Assembly: GCA_002270565.1 (NCBI GenBank)
Contig: NQMI01000010.1
Coordinates: 360,661 to 424,660, forward strand
Direction of reading: 5' to 3'
Origin: Stenocarpella maydis
Taxonomy: Eukaryota > Ascomycota > Sordariomycetes > Diaporthales > Diaporthaceae
DNA length: 64,000 nucleotides
This document shows, piece after piece, positions 11,033 to 23,563 of this stretch (position 1 is its first letter; every line of letters begins with the position of its first letter). The notes beneath the pieces were generated by a model that saw only the letters and a program-made list of their open reading frames with translations, made no database searches and had not been told where the DNA came from. The position numbers and the translations under genes are program-made.

Positions 11033-12629
11033 TCACGGCTTATTCCTCCCCAGTTGTCCAGCATTCTCAGTCACGTACGTGAAGACATCCTCACCTGACT
11101 CGAAGGATCGAGCCATCGCCTGCTCTCCAAATTTGGCACAGCTCTGAACCAGCCCACCCTCGGCGGAGTCGGTCTTTGTGGCAAGGTAGTAACTGAACGT
11201 ATCGGCCGCATTCTGCATCAAACTGATTTCCTTGCCGTTCAGCTGGCTGGCTGGGGTGGCCAGGCTTTGCAGCGCAGGGTATTCTGCGATGAGCTCTTCG
11301 GCGGACAGGTCTGGCGGGGAGCAGAGCGTGGCCGGGTTTCCAGGCGTGGCGAGGTTGTTGAAGGTGAAGATCCGTGACTTGTCATCTGGGAATTGCCCGG
11401 TCTGGTCAAAGTAGTTGCCTGACATGAGCACAGATGACATGTTGTAGAGACCGACGTCGTATTGGAAGTCAGGGGCGTAGTCAGCACGCTTCTGGAGAGA
11501 GGAGTTGCTGTAGAGTGGTACCTTGTTATTATAGTTAGAGAACAGATTGTTGGCAATGTAGACAGTCCCAAAGCGGACCAGCGGGTTCCGGCTCATTGAG
11601 TTGACGAAATGGTTCGCGAAAACCGTAAACCTCATCTTGCCGATGTCCCGGGGCCCTTCTTTCTCGCCGCCACCCCAAAGCAAACTCTTGTGGTGGTTCG
11701 CGATGATGTTGTGGCTGAACGTGATGTTGTCCGAACCATCCTCAACGTCAAAGAGCCCGTCGTAGCGGTCAACCAGCCACCCCCATATGAAAGGCTCCGG
11801 CGCAACGGGCTCCGGTCCGTCTTCCAGGATGTTGCCGTCAAGCCACGCATTGGTGGTCGTCACGAAGGAAATCGCGTCGTATCGGGCATTCCAGCTCGAT
11901 GGATAAGCCTCGGGGGACGGGAAGCAGTCCCGAGGGGGCGATATGCGGAGGTTCCGGATGATGATGTTGTTCTGGCCGTTGAAGATGAGGCTGACACCGT
12001 TGAGGTACGCGTCCGAGTCCCAACCAGTCAGTGTCACGTCACCCTTTGCGTCAACAGACTCCCAGCTTTTCTGTACATTCTGAGCTTGGCCCCTCCAGCC
12101 CTGGGTAAAGTCAGTACTAAGAAGCACATTTCCACGAACGGGCAGGAATCTGCTCGACGAGTTACTTGGCTGGACTCACATTCTGCCTGTTCAGCAAGTT
12201 GAGGTATTCCGTTGCGTTCCTGCCCTCAAACCCCTCACCCGCCTTCTCGGCAGCCTTCACAGAATCTGTGTACGTCGAGTTCAACGCCATGACGTAGAGC
12301 GTGAAGTTGAAGTTAGGCACACGGCTTGAATCGATATAGTACTGGCAATCTCCGGTGGTTGTCTCGTTGATCACGCTGCCCTTGATCTCTCCCTTCACGT
12401 AGATGGTCCTGGGCGTAGTCAGCTCCATTGCTGTGCGAAAGTCTATCATATTGTCAACCACAAAAGTATTTTTCTGAGTCGGAGTACCACCACCGGTGAC
12501 CTGGGAGCCAAAGCCGAAGGGCTTCCGGTCAGGTAGCGTTGGGGCTGAGGCATCACGAGATACGGCCTGGAGCTTGCGTCCCAGAGCGCCAGAAAATGGG
12601 ATCAAGAGTACTGCTGCTGTCCAGATCAT
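11033..12629 (-). CDS. Secreted pectate lyase, polysaccharide lyase family 1
   Basis: Cleaves de-esterified pectin by beta-elimination outside the cell. Exons are 12180-12629 and 11033-12100 on the minus strand, joined over a 79-base intron (GTGAGT ... CAG) to give NRQN-GWRGQAQNVQ; total 505 residues. The N-terminus MIWTAAVLLIPFSGALG is a signal peptide. Family hallmarks in order are NNIIIRNLRI, WNARYDAISFVTTTNAWLDG, YDGLFDVEDGSDNITFSHN with the following HKSLLWGG, and SRNPLVRFGTVYIANN, which contains the expected catalytic arginine region. The parallel beta-helix repeat pattern is visible. The tail (after about residue 380) is longer than in bacterial Pel proteins. Nothing looks broken. Its role is probably plant cell-wall breakdown. 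Confidence 0.9.
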
Positions 12630-13376
12630 TGTGATCGCTGTACTTATGCAAAAGACCTCCGGCTAGCAAGAGATGAACTGTTAAGCGTTAGTTCCTAGCA
12701 CTTCGAGTTGGGCACGCTGGGATTAAAGGCCCTCTGTCTCCTGGCAAGTGACTTACTACCGCTGCCTCTTTAACCGGACGGCGACCCGAGGCGGGACAAA
12801 GTTCGCCGCTGGGCCATCGGAGAATTTTCGAAACCGCAGGCGGAGTTATATACCCTCCTATCAATCTCTAGCCAAACATTTGAACCACCGTTCCTCATTC
12901 ACCCCGGGTAAGTCAGGAAGACACTGTTCTTGTGTTCCGGTCACCTTTCATTTGTTGTATGGTCAGAGAAAGTCCACCGGAACTCACCCTGGGCATCTGG
13001 AACAAGGCATCAACTTGCTGCGCAAGACATTCGGAAAGGGAAAATACGGTCATGGGCGGGGAGGTGGAGATCGTTCCATGCAGGTGCGGAGACTAACAGA
13101 TCGTTATGGCATGGTGGGGAGAGCACTTCTGCGGGGCTTTCATCCACAGAGTGTCCCTTAGAGCGCAATTCAACCACGGAACATACTGTTCCAAGATCCA
13201 TATCCCATTCGTCACGAGGGGCAGTCTAGCTAGGTCATGCGGTCTTAAATCTATCATATTCATCGAGCCTATCGCGGAAAGGGACGTTACTACACTGGGA
13301 GGGTTCCATAGTGCCATACAGACCACGGACGAGATACACTTTATAGCTAATAAATATACTACTTCCCAGTGCCCTC
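12630..13376. other. Spacer upstream of pectate lyase
   Basis: About 750 bases with only short, overlapping frames of no recognisable family. The part next to 12629 is the presumed pectate lyase promoter. Confidence 0.5.
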
Positions 13377-13738
13377 TCAGACTCTCACTCTTATGAAGAT
13401 GGAGGATCGTTTTCCGAATTTCTTGTATGCTGCACCGTCGGAACGAAACCTCTCCCGGGTGTCCTTCACCAGACCCTCCGGCTGCTCCCAGGCGGCAAAG
13501 TGTCCGCCTTTCTCCTGCTCCTTCTCGAAGACGGCATCACCGAGCTGCCTGTTCCACATGCGCGGCGTCCCAGCGATCTCCTTGGGGGATTACGAGAAAC
13601 CCTTTGCATTGATTGAACGTCATTAGTAAAAGGCTTCTTGGAGGTGTCACCTGGAAGCCTTGCGAGGGCCAGCTTCTGGCGGGTCTGCTCAATGGCAGCC
13701 GGCGGAACCGAGATTTTGTACTCTGGAATGCCTGCCAT
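13377..13738 (-). pseudogene. Epoxide hydrolase relic with its middle deleted
   Basis: Two pieces of a microsomal-type epoxide hydrolase lie almost back to back. From the ATG at 13738 the reading starts MAGIPEYKISVPPAAIEQTR and goes on through LALARLPGD, the typical N-terminal lid entry. Then, after a frame change near 13600, comes the C-terminal end: SPKEIAGTPRMW, EKGGHFAAWEQPEGLV, the segment carrying the catalytic His (GGHFA). A TAA lies where the FSxFPKE motif should read through. Roughly 300 codons, including the nucleophile Asp region and the oxirane-binding tyrosines, are missing. It cannot make a working enzyme and is a deletion relic. The parent family is clear; the age of the deletion is not. 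Confidence 0.75.
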
Positions 13739-15186
13739 AATGACTGAAGATGGTGGGAACTGAAACCGGCAGAGGAATACGGATGGGATTGCTGGCACTT
13801 TTCACGTAAGTGGCCTGCGCTGTCCTCGAGATATCAGATGAGAGTTGCACAGGGAGCAGGCAGCAGCACCTAGGCAGCAAGTCGGAAAAGAACCAACCTC
13901 CCAAGCTTGTGTTGTGATAGCTGGTGTGGGAGCCAGCGAACCAGCGGATGCAAGTGTTGGTTGAGATTTCCAACAGACAGTGGAACCAAGAAGACTCGTC
14001 CGTTTTCTCTGCGTCCAGCATCCAGAGTCGCAGATAGTTGCCCCGTCAGCGTCTCGTTTATGCGCGCGAACCATAGCATCCGCCATGCCTTGTTCGCAAC
14101 TATCCCACGAGGCAGAGGAAGTCATGGCTTGTTCCCATCCTACCGCAATGTATGTAGTTCGAAGACAAGCATTGCCTTTTCAGCAGCACGGGGACTGCGC
14201 CAGCCCGGTGATTCCCTGGCGCTCTGCAATAAATTCAGGCAAGCATCCATGTGCCCAAAACATGGAGTAAGCTCACTCCACCCACACGCCAGGTTCAGCG
14301 CGTTATTCTATCTCGGCCACGAACGCCCTTTTCCGATTTCTGGCTCGACTATTCAGTAGCTCAGGCCAACCATTCCCACAGCCAAAAGCGTATTTCATTC
14401 CGCTGACATGTAGGTAACGAACTTGTGAAACGAATTCGCCTGGTAGAGCCTTCTGAATCCGGTGAAGGCGGCCCCCCGCCGCAGAGCAACCCCGGACGTG
14501 GATCGTGATTTGTGGAATTTCGGTGTGGACAACGCCGAGGATCTATAGGTGCTACTTACCACTCAACACTCTCATCCAAATATTCAGGCTAGACTTGACC
14601 TGTACACTCTTTTACTATGTGAGATTATTCTTTTACTTGTAGGACAAAGCCTGGAGAATTTGATATTGCAAACATATGAAGAGGGCCGTTTGAACTGTTT
14701 CGACACACGACGGAGTACGGACGTATTGCGCGGTATAGTGTAATCCGCAAGCCGACTTCGCGTGCTTTTCCTGCCATAGGGATGCACGGATCTCTCGAAT
14801 CCACCATGGCAAAGTCTCGAGGGCTGTCTCGCCTGAATCTGGGGCTCAACAGATTGGAACGGGGTCCAAATCTAAGCGGATGGCTGGCCTACACCCGAAG
14901 TAGGCGCGAGCAGAGCCAATTTTGCTTGGTTGTGTGCAACTTCAAACGTCTAAATATCAACATACACCAGAAACGAACTGATTTGGTCGCGCGACACGTT
15001 TGTGCTTCCTCTGTATGGCGAAATAGGGTCATCTGAGCAGCGCGAGAGTGCAACCATTTTGTGACTTTGGTCATCTAAGGACTGCATAACTATGTATGAT
15101 AGCTTTCGCACACGGCCAAGCTTATCAAAAGCATTACCACTCCCGTTCTACTCCGAATTCAAGCGATCGAGACGGCGTGTCAACAT
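13739..15186. other. Spacer, no gene seen
   Basis: About 1.45 kb between the epoxide hydrolase relic and the end of the transporter gene. Frames of up to about 150 codons occur on both strands but none resembles a known family or has convincing splice structure. Confidence 0.45.
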
Positions 15187-18100
15187 CTACTTCCAGCTCG
15201 TGATCCACGGGGCCAGCACCTCGCCCTCGCCGAGCGTCTTGGCGACGGCCATGGACTGGGCGTCAAGCGTCTGCGAGAAGCCCTCGGTGCCCCACCACGC
15301 GGGGAAGCTGCTCTTGCTGAGCCCCAGGGCGAGGGCGTACAGGATGAGGCAGAGCGCGTTGCCGACGTCGAGGGCGCCGGCGAGCGAGTACGTGTAGCGC
15401 TCCCACCACCCTGGGAACCTGCTCTTGATGAGGACGTTGAAGATGATGCCGACGGTCAGGTAGCACAGCAGGTTGAAGATGGTGGCGGGCGGGATCATGC
15501 CCGAGACCCCGAACAGGGCGGGGAAGAAGACGTAGCGGAGGATGCTCCTGGGGTACTTGCGGGCGATGTAGTACTGGATTATGGGGCATGCGAACCCGAT
15601 CAGGAAGAACCAGTTGGCCCAGGCTGTCTTGAGCGTCAGTGGTCTGTGGCTACTGAAGTCTAACAGGATACGTCTCAGCAAGGTCTTTACTCACAGTACA
15701 TGGCACCAGTACCGAACATTCTCGCAGGACCGATGACACCTATTTACTTGGTTAGCAGCTGTGTTGACTGGGATGCATCCTGCCAGATGGTTCAACTTAC
15801 CCCAGATGACACTGGCGTTGTAGAAGGTCCTTGCACCTGCACAAGTGAAACCTTGGGGCTGGGCCTTGGTGCAGATCTCAGGGAGATAGGCGAACATCCA
15901 GTTGAAGGTGGCTGTCTGCACGACTCTGTTTCGTGTGAGTATATCCCATATACCGAATGTTGCAAAAAAAAAAATGGGCAAAGACCGTTACTTACGATAG
16001 CCATAGCACAGCGAAGAGCTGAGCCCGGAACAAAGAGCGAGGAGGAATTTTCACTATGGTTAAGTATCAGCAACCAATTCTGCTTGGAAAGTGATTCTGG
16101 AACGGAGCAGAGGGACAGCGAGGAACGGTGTCTGTTCTCTCGACCCGTCGAGCCCACGGGTACCGTTTATATGAGTCTGCATAAGGGCACAAGGGAAACC
16201 TACTGTAGTGACCAATCTTCATGTCCTGGACGTAGGTGAGGGAATTGTACGAAAGCATGTAGCCCCCTGGTATGTGTGTTAGTATACCTGCCACCACAAA
16301 GCACCCAGTGCATAGAATCCACTTGGAACCACGCTAGAAGACTACAAAACTGGAATAGTGAAAGGGTGGACTTGCAGCTCTCTGTTTCATTCGTTAGTAA
16401 CCTGCTGTAAAACCCGATTTAAGGTTGGGGGGGTGGGGGGGTACTAGTGCTTACTGAACATCATCATAGCGATTGGCTTTCCCGGGAGCATATAGCCGAC
16501 GATCATCTCAGTGATAATGTTCAAGCCGGTTTGCTGATTGGTCACGGCTTGGATGATGCCTACCACGTGGTCAGTACCGTGAATAACATTTCAAAACGGA
16601 CAGGTTCAGCGTAGGGAGACATACCGACTGGGAGCACGAAGAAAGCCCCGACACAGATACAAATGATATATGCCCACCACGTGAGGTGGGTCGTCCACAG
16701 CTGACTCGCAAGCATTCCAAATGCGAACATGACAAGGAACACGATAGAGTACCACCACTCCGGTACCTCGGGGTACTTCCTCATGAGCTTCAGGTGGACG
16801 TCAGGCTCCTCGTACTTGGAGTCCTTGACACGGCGGACGACGTCTCTTCCGTAGAACCAAATGACGTGGCTGACGTTGCTAGCGAGGGTCGCGAAGCCCA
16901 TAGCGTAAGAAAGGCCGAACGCCGCGGGCAGGATCAAGGGGGAGTAAGCCTTATACGCCGCCTCGTTGATGGTGGTGTCCGGGTTAAGGATACGCGTCGT
17001 GTTGTAGTTGTTGGCATAGCGGTCAAAGTTGGCATTCTCGACCATCGGCAGGTACTGGTTGTATGAGGGACCGGCAAAGTAGATCAGCACGGTGACGAAG
17101 AGGAAGAAGATACCGCCAGCCAGCATGTTGAGCAGGGCAAAGCCTGGCGTAAGGATGGGGTTACCAAACCACGAGGCAACGCCAGACCAGTCAAGCGAGA
17201 TGGGGAGGATGCCGATTCCAGTCACGCCACCAAAGGCCTGGTTGACGGCCACGTTGTTGGGAGCAATCCAGGTCGGGAAGGTTCCGAGGTAGACCAAGAA
17301 GTTGGCCATGACGTTGGGGATCCACTCGTAGCAGAAGGTGACGGCGGAGACGAGCATGAAGAAGTAGTAACGGCCGACCTTCCAGCCATTGGTCTTGGAC
17401 GGGTCGGACGGGGCGTGGTTATGCAAGCTGTCCATGACGGTGCAGAACACGAGGGCCAGGCCGGGCCAGACCATAGCAGCGGGCCAGACGAGGAACCGAC
17501 GGAGCATGCCGGCGATACCAAAGCCCATGGCCTGCGTGGAGAAGACGAGGAGCAGCTGGAAGCCCCAGCCCCAGAACTGCTTGTAGTAGACCTGCTGCGC
17601 GAGGAGGATATCGAAGGCGTAGCTGAAGCCGGCACCGGCGGCGGTCATGACGGTGATGATGGTGTGCTCCTTCTTGTTGAAGGGGCCCGGGTTGAGGTGG
17701 AACTCCTTGCCGAAGACCGTAAACGACTTCGCAGGGACGTAGTTGGCCCAGCCGACGCCCATGGGGTAGGCGATGAGCTGGACGACGGGCGTGCTGATGG
17801 ACACGCCGAGGTAGTGGTTGTTCAGCAGGATGTTCATGGCCGCGACGACGGTGCAGGTGATGAAACCAATGGTCCACGCCCGGATGGTATCCACAGGCAG
17901 GGTGGGGTCATCTTCAGGAGAGACCTGTGTCTCGAGTTAGCATTGCAGTCCAGCATCAAGCCCATCCTCACGCGGCCACGACTGGGCGGGAGAGCAAACT
18001 TACAGAGGCTCGGACTTCAGCGTACGGGGAGTCCTCTCCAATGAGCTGCTCCTCGACAACAGCCTCCTTCTCGACGTCTCCGCTCTCGATCACATGGTCG

Positions 18101-18270
18101 ATGGCGTCCAGCTTGGAAATGTCCATGAAGGGGTCGAACCTGTGCTGGTCCTTAAGCCTCTTCATGTGGAGGTCGGCATCGGGGCCGCCCACCTCGTAGC
18201 CCGTGGCCTCGGCCGAGTCCACGGGCTCGACGGGGCGGGCCTCTGACCTGCCTCGCCAGCTGAAACCCAT
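15187..18270 (-). CDS. Oligopeptide transporter (OPT family), nine exons
   Basis: Proton-coupled import of small peptides (possibly glutathione) across the plasma membrane. My exon model on the minus strand is 18004-18270, 16625-17924, 16455-16559, 16376-16381, 16204-16266, 15996-16053, 15801-15925, 15695-15739 and 15187-15623, totalling 2406 bases or 801 residues. Every junction keeps phase and restores family motifs: SPYAEVRASVSPEDDPTLPV, FKSWGYMLSYNSLTYV, DMKIGHYMKIPPRSLF, VIWGVIGPARMF and ANWFFLIGF. The fourth exon has only six bases and is followed by an intron with a GC donor (GCAAGT). About a dozen hydrophobic segments are visible, with a hydrophilic cytosolic N-terminus of about 90 residues. 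The OPT identity is very secure; substrate is not deducible. Confidence 0.92.
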
Positions 18271-21234
18271 TGTTTGTGGATGGGGGATATTTCAAAGTCG
18301 ATGGGAGAGAAGACGGCGCGGCGCTACGGGCAAGCAACCTGGAGTCAAGCTTCCCGTTCCAAGATGTCAGACGGCTGGGCACCAAGCGACCAAGAACGAC
18401 CATGCAGGGAGAGAAAAGCTCGGCGGGCGTGGCATCAGGGAGATGAGGTACAAGGGCGGCGGTGTCACATTAATGTACGCGTGCGACGAGATTCCAGCTG
18501 GGCTTCTCGATGCTGTGCTACCCTGCGGCTGCACCTGGCCACCTTCCAATAACGGTACCCTCCTACGCGAATCTAGGGAACGCCTCCTTCTAGAACATTT
18601 GGAGGAGCCAAGACCGCCACCCCTCGACCAGATAGGCCGAGGTCTAGTCGACTCAGCCGTGCTTGTCCTCACCGGGAAGGAGATAAGGGAGGGGCAGTTC
18701 TTGAGTCGACGCCCACGCAGGGAGAGTCGGACACGGCGATACAGAAGTGCGCGCTGAATGGCCTATGATGGCAAGGCCTCGGGGCAAGGGTCTCAAAAGG
18801 ACCAGCCCCATGGGCGCAACGGAGGGGTGACCATGTCTGTAAGTGTCTCCACCTAGCGGCGTTTGTTCGATAGGCGTTCCAGCCTAATAAATCGACTCAG
18901 CTGGCTCCGTGACAAACATGGCGGAATCATTGTCCAATTACGAGCTAATTTGGCGCTGTTCAACGGGCAAGGTGCGGCCTGGGCATGGCTGGGCGTATGC
19001 TGGGCGTTTGCTCGGCGCTGCAGATAAGGCCGCCACCCCGGTTGATTGCAACTATCGTGGGATGGGTGGTGTGAACCGTACTTGATGTATCACATGGGAC
19101 AGGCAGATCTCGTGTTGGTCTCCTCCATCCGGGGAACCAGTGCTTTCTCGAAGGACGGCCCGACCTCCGTTATCAGCAAAGGAGCCAGCGGATCCCACAG
19201 ACTTGCGATGCCATCATTGATATCTGCGTCAAGTGGCGACGAGCTGCATTGGGAAGTGTGCCTCGGGAAAAGTCCGTGGGGGGCCAATCGAACAGACAGG
19301 AACTGAATCGGCAAACCTGCTCAAGCTCTGGGCACGGAGCGATGGATCACGTACTTGGAATCCAACCTATTGGAACTTGAAGTGGTGCGGAGTTCGATGT
19401 CGAGGCTGAATCTTATCTTTCTTTATGTCTTGGAGCTCATGATCAGCGGCGAGCGAAGCAATACGAAGAAACACGCCGCTCTCATGTAGGGTTGGGAGCC
19501 ACACGTGGCAATTCAGGCAATCCAGGCAATTCAGTCTTTCTGTCCAGCTCGCTTTTCCTGCGGATGAACATGATTTGCAATCTCAGACAACCCCTGGCGC
19601 AATATAGACTAAATAGCGTCAAGATCTGCCCCCGTGGTCCACTCCCTGTTGAAATTTTATTATAGGGCATAGAAGAAACTTCACTAACATAGCGCTAGTA
19701 TGAATTATGGTGAGCATTTTTCCTAGCCCCATGACCAACACGTCAAAGGTTGCTGGTTGCTGGTTGCTGGATCTCCTCTTAACGTCACATGCATGCACAC
19801 CATTTTTAGACACACAATCACCCGCCCTGAGTCAATGCATAGATTAATAACAGAACAGCTATCCACACTGAAATGGCTCTATCAGAAAATCTGGCTGTAG
19901 TTGTGGGGTCTCTTGGCCATAGCTTCTTCGTGCAGACAAGCCCACAAAGAAGCTATGGCCAAGAGGCCCCATCTGGATTCTGGCCCAGAGCCCTGCGCCA
20001 AGTACTACGGTGTGGCGCCGCCCCTTTGTCTTGAAAAGCTTGAGGTCCTTGGGAGAATCGATTAGACTCGCCTAGCTGCGCCAAGTAGAGCTTGGTATTC
20101 TTGTCGGTGGGTAACTTCTTTTATTTTTGGGTCGGCGCACGCAAAAGGCTGGGTGGGCGTACGTTGACTGGTGGGAGGCCTTGCATGCAGCAGACATAGC
20201 TGATTGCAACACCATGGCTGCATTGTTCCTGCAGCCGTTCGCTGCAGGCCATATACCTCAATTTTACATGTCTCTATCATGCCATATGCGGTTTTAAATT
20301 TGTTTTGCAGTGGATAAAAGTTACTCTTTCTGTGAAATGGGGTGTCCTTAGGTCCGTCTCAAATCGGGATCTTGCTATCATCAGTTTAAAAGCAAGCATT
20401 CGCAATGTTTCCAGCCTTAACCTTTCCTGCCACACTCTGGTCCGCTGGAAACAATATTCATAAAGAAACCTGCCAACTCTGCTGCAGTTTTCATATGTGG
20501 CAGCTGTCCAACATCACCCAGGATGATTCCCTACCCTTCTACAGCTACTCACTTTTCGAGCCAGTTTGAGTGATCATGGCAGATCTTATCCCATAGCATA
20601 AATGCTGGAGGGGGCTTTCCAATTGCTGTTTCTAATACTAGACTAACGGATTCAAACCATCAGCATAAAAAGAAGGCCTGTAATATATGCTTAGGTACAT
20701 TATAAATGCAGGACATTTATTAGTTATACGCATATAAGCTAAGAGCTAACTTTAGACATAAAAATTACAGGTAAAAATATATTACAGTTATCATTTTATA
20801 TATAATAGGCCTTTTTATTTTATGTTTAATATCTTTTCAGTATATAATATATTTCTCTTCTAATATCCTTAAACGTTTTAAATCTATATAATATATAATT
20901 ATGAATAAGCCTTCTGTAGGTGTAGTAAAGTTATAATAATACGACCCTGGTTTGAGCAGAAATTTAATGGTGGTGAATTGACCCTGGCGGAGTGTGAGAA
21001 GAATCTGGCATAGTGTGTGGGGACGAGAATAGCAATTGTGTTAATCTCAGCTGCGCTAAGATGTTTTAATGCGGATAATTTTGTCGGAAACTACTCAAGT
21101 ATCTACACTGGGATCTCCAATGCCATCATCCCACCCTGCCAGACCACCGCTGTCACCGAACCCAACAAGGCCAAGAGAGGCCCGCGGCTGCCCACTGCAT
21201 GCAAATCCCCAAAGCAAGGCCTCAAACAAGACAT
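18271..21234. other. Long gene-poor spacer
   Basis: Almost 3 kb without a supportable gene. It contains a long near-perfect hairpin at 19905-19970 (listed separately), a triple GGTTGCT repeat near 19747-19768, and an A+T-rich stretch at about 20690-20950 with the look of a small eroded repeat. The part next to 18270 is the presumed transporter promoter. Confidence 0.5.
19905..19970. repeat. 24-bp inverted repeat (hairpin)
   Basis: Left arm 19905-19928 and right arm 19947-19970 are reverse complements at 23 of 24 positions, separated by an 18-base loop. The core of each arm is CTTGGCCATAGCTTCTT or its complement. A transcript from either strand would fold into a stable stem-loop. No coding frame overlaps it. 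Confidence 0.85.
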
Positions 21235-22244
21235 CTACGAGGTCCACTTGTTGCTCTCGACCCAGCTGACGAACTGGCCGACGCGGGTGTAGACACCGGC
21301 GAAGTTGGGCTCGGCGCAGCCCTGGCCCCAGGAGACGAGGCCCTGCAGGGTCTTGGAGGAGTCGACGATGGGGCCGCCAGAGTCCCCGGAGCACGAGTCC
21401 TTGCCGCCCTGGGTGAGGCCGGCGCAGAACATGCTGGTGGTGATGGCGGAGGAGCCGTACTGCGACTGGCAGGTGGCGCGCGAGATGACGGGGACGTCGA
21501 CCTTCCTCAGGGTGGAGGGGAGGGAGTTGCTGTTCTCGGAGAGGATACCCCTGGTCACAGCAGATCAGCAAAGCCCTTCTGGTGAGTTGGCACACTGGGG
21601 AGGCTCGGAGAAGACTTACCAGCCGGCGACGGTCAGGGTGGTACCAGCAGCTGGGTCGGATCCCTGAGCAGGGAGGGTGGCGTATCCGATGGTGGAGCTG
21701 GCCTGGAGGGGGCTGGCCAGGTGCCAGACGGCAATGTCGTTGTCGGTCCTGGCCGAGTTGTACGAAGGATGGGCCCTGAGGGCAGAGACGCCAACCTGGG
21801 TACCGCCGGAAGCCCAGGTCTGTGATTGCACGTCAGCACGCAACCCATCCAGGAGGACACGGCAGGGGCCAGCCCTAGGGGCCTGTGCCAATGCGGGAGT
21901 GCCAAAGGCACCGAGGAGACACTTACCAGGCTGCCGGCGCGGACGCGGACGGACGAAGCACTCTGTCCGGCAGTGCAGTGGGCGGCGGTGATGACGGTGT
22001 AGGCGTTGAGCAGGACACCGCCGCAGAAGTGCGAGCCGCTCCTGGACAGGCTGACGATGAAGGGGAAGTCGCCGGCGGAGGCGGTGGTGCCGCCGACGAT
22101 GCCGGCCGGGGGCGGGAGCTCGCTGTCGTCCTGGCGGACCTCCAGGCCGAAGGGCTTGGTCTGGGGGAGGGGCTTGACGACTGCCGCGGCCATGGAGAGG
22201 ACGGGCATCGACAGGGCGAGCGCGAGGGTGAGGAACGGAGTCAT
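21235..22244 (-). CDS. Secreted trypsin-like serine protease (S1A)
   Basis: Cuts proteins after Lys or Arg outside the cell. Exons are 21927-22244, 21620-21819 and 21235-21550 on the minus strand, 277 residues, with introns of 107 and 69 bases. The signal peptide is [20 protein letters not shown]; a short propeptide ends just before [14 protein letters not shown], the activation site. The triad is present: His in VITAAHC, Asp in [10 protein letters not shown], Ser in GDSGGPIV. The Asp in [12 protein letters not shown] is the S1 residue that gives trypsin specificity. Length and layout match fungal trypsins, which are patchily distributed in fungi and often linked to plant or insect hosts. Intact. 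Confidence 0.93.
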
Positions 22245-23563
22245 CGTGGCGGTCTGGAGAGCTGCTGGCGCTGGGGGCTGTGGCTGGGAGGATGGAGCTG
22301 GAGCTGGAGCTGCAGATGCCGGGTCGTCGTGGTCGAGACGAGGGCTCTGCGGCTTCCTCCCTTTATACCTGAGGCCATCGACATTGTTTCTCAGATATCG
22401 CGGCTGCGGTGACGAGCAACCGCTCTCCCGCCCGGCCCAAAGACGACTCCCCCGAGTAACACTTGCCTACTGAGTAGTGGCCCCCGGGGGCCAAGAGGTT
22501 GCTCTCAGTACGCCAGATAAAGCGCTGTCCAATCTTTGCCTGCAGAGCGAATATATGATGCCTTGGCAGAGGCCAAAAGCAGAAGGCGAGAGCAGACGGC
22601 GTGTTCGTGGGCGGCGGTTGAGCTGCCCCAGAACTGCCTCATTCAGACAAGCGCAGGCGTGCTGGCCCTGGCAGCCCACGTACATGCTTCCGGGAAACCT
22701 CTCCTTCTCGCGCAGCCAAGACTGCTGCGGGGGCCACCAGGCAGACCAAGCCTCGCCTCCTCGCGAGCTGTTTGGCTGCCCATATATTAAGCTCCTCGGC
22801 AGGTGACACGGCCGCCACCCCGTACGGGCACCGGCTGTGCACTTGGCCGCAACGTCGGCATCTGATAGGCAGGCGGCGTGCGCCGTTGTGTTATATTGCG
22901 GTATATTGCGGTAACCACTGTGGTTGGGGGGCCTCATGTTCTGTCGTCTCTCCTGCATGCCAATGGTGGTTTCGCAAAAGCTTATCTGCCTGGCAAGACG
23001 ATCGCAATCAGCCAGCCGGCCAGTGGTATAACCTGAGCTGCAGCGCATTGCGTTCAGGCGCGGGTTGTCGTGTAAATGCCCCCATCTGGCGACGACGTCT
23101 CCGCGGGACAAGAGACGTGTCCCGGGCCCGAGTCATTTGGCGAGTACCCGCCGATGATGCAGAAGTCATTCGGCTTCCATGGCCACTCACCCGCCGGGGC
23201 TGAGGGTCTCAATAGGGGCGCATCACTGGCGAGAGCCCACGCTAGATTGGCTTTCTTGTGGAACTGGTTGTTGTCCTTGGCGGCTAAATGGGCGACTGTG
23301 CGCCTTGATTAGATCCGGTTTATTATTATGGTGTCTATGTAATGTCAGAGTTGCATTCTGCGCCCACCTGCCGTGAACATGATCCGTGCTGACGCTCACG
23401 CCATAGACTCATATGCAGATACGACATATATTTGTCTACATGTGTACTCCAATGCTATCCCGGTGGGATATCCTCGGCAACTTGGGCAAGTACAACTAAT
23501 TACAATCCCACATTACTGGCAGGCCTGTGTGCCGGAACCATGGCTGGAAGCCGTGCAGATGTC
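22245..23563. other. Spacer upstream of trypsin
   Basis: About 1.3 kb, G+C-rich, with several open frames on both strands that overlap one another and match nothing I know. The first 150 bases are the presumed trypsin leader and promoter. The unit TATATTGCGG is repeated twice in tandem near 22893-22912. Confidence 0.45.

Noticed and set aside
16205..16559. Direct splice of OPT exon 3 to exon 5 (skipping the microexon), or a 36-base exon at this place
   Set aside because: Both keep phase, but the first loses two residues of the conserved F-K-x-W-G-Y segment and the second inserts about ten foreign residues; the six-base exon fits the family exactly.
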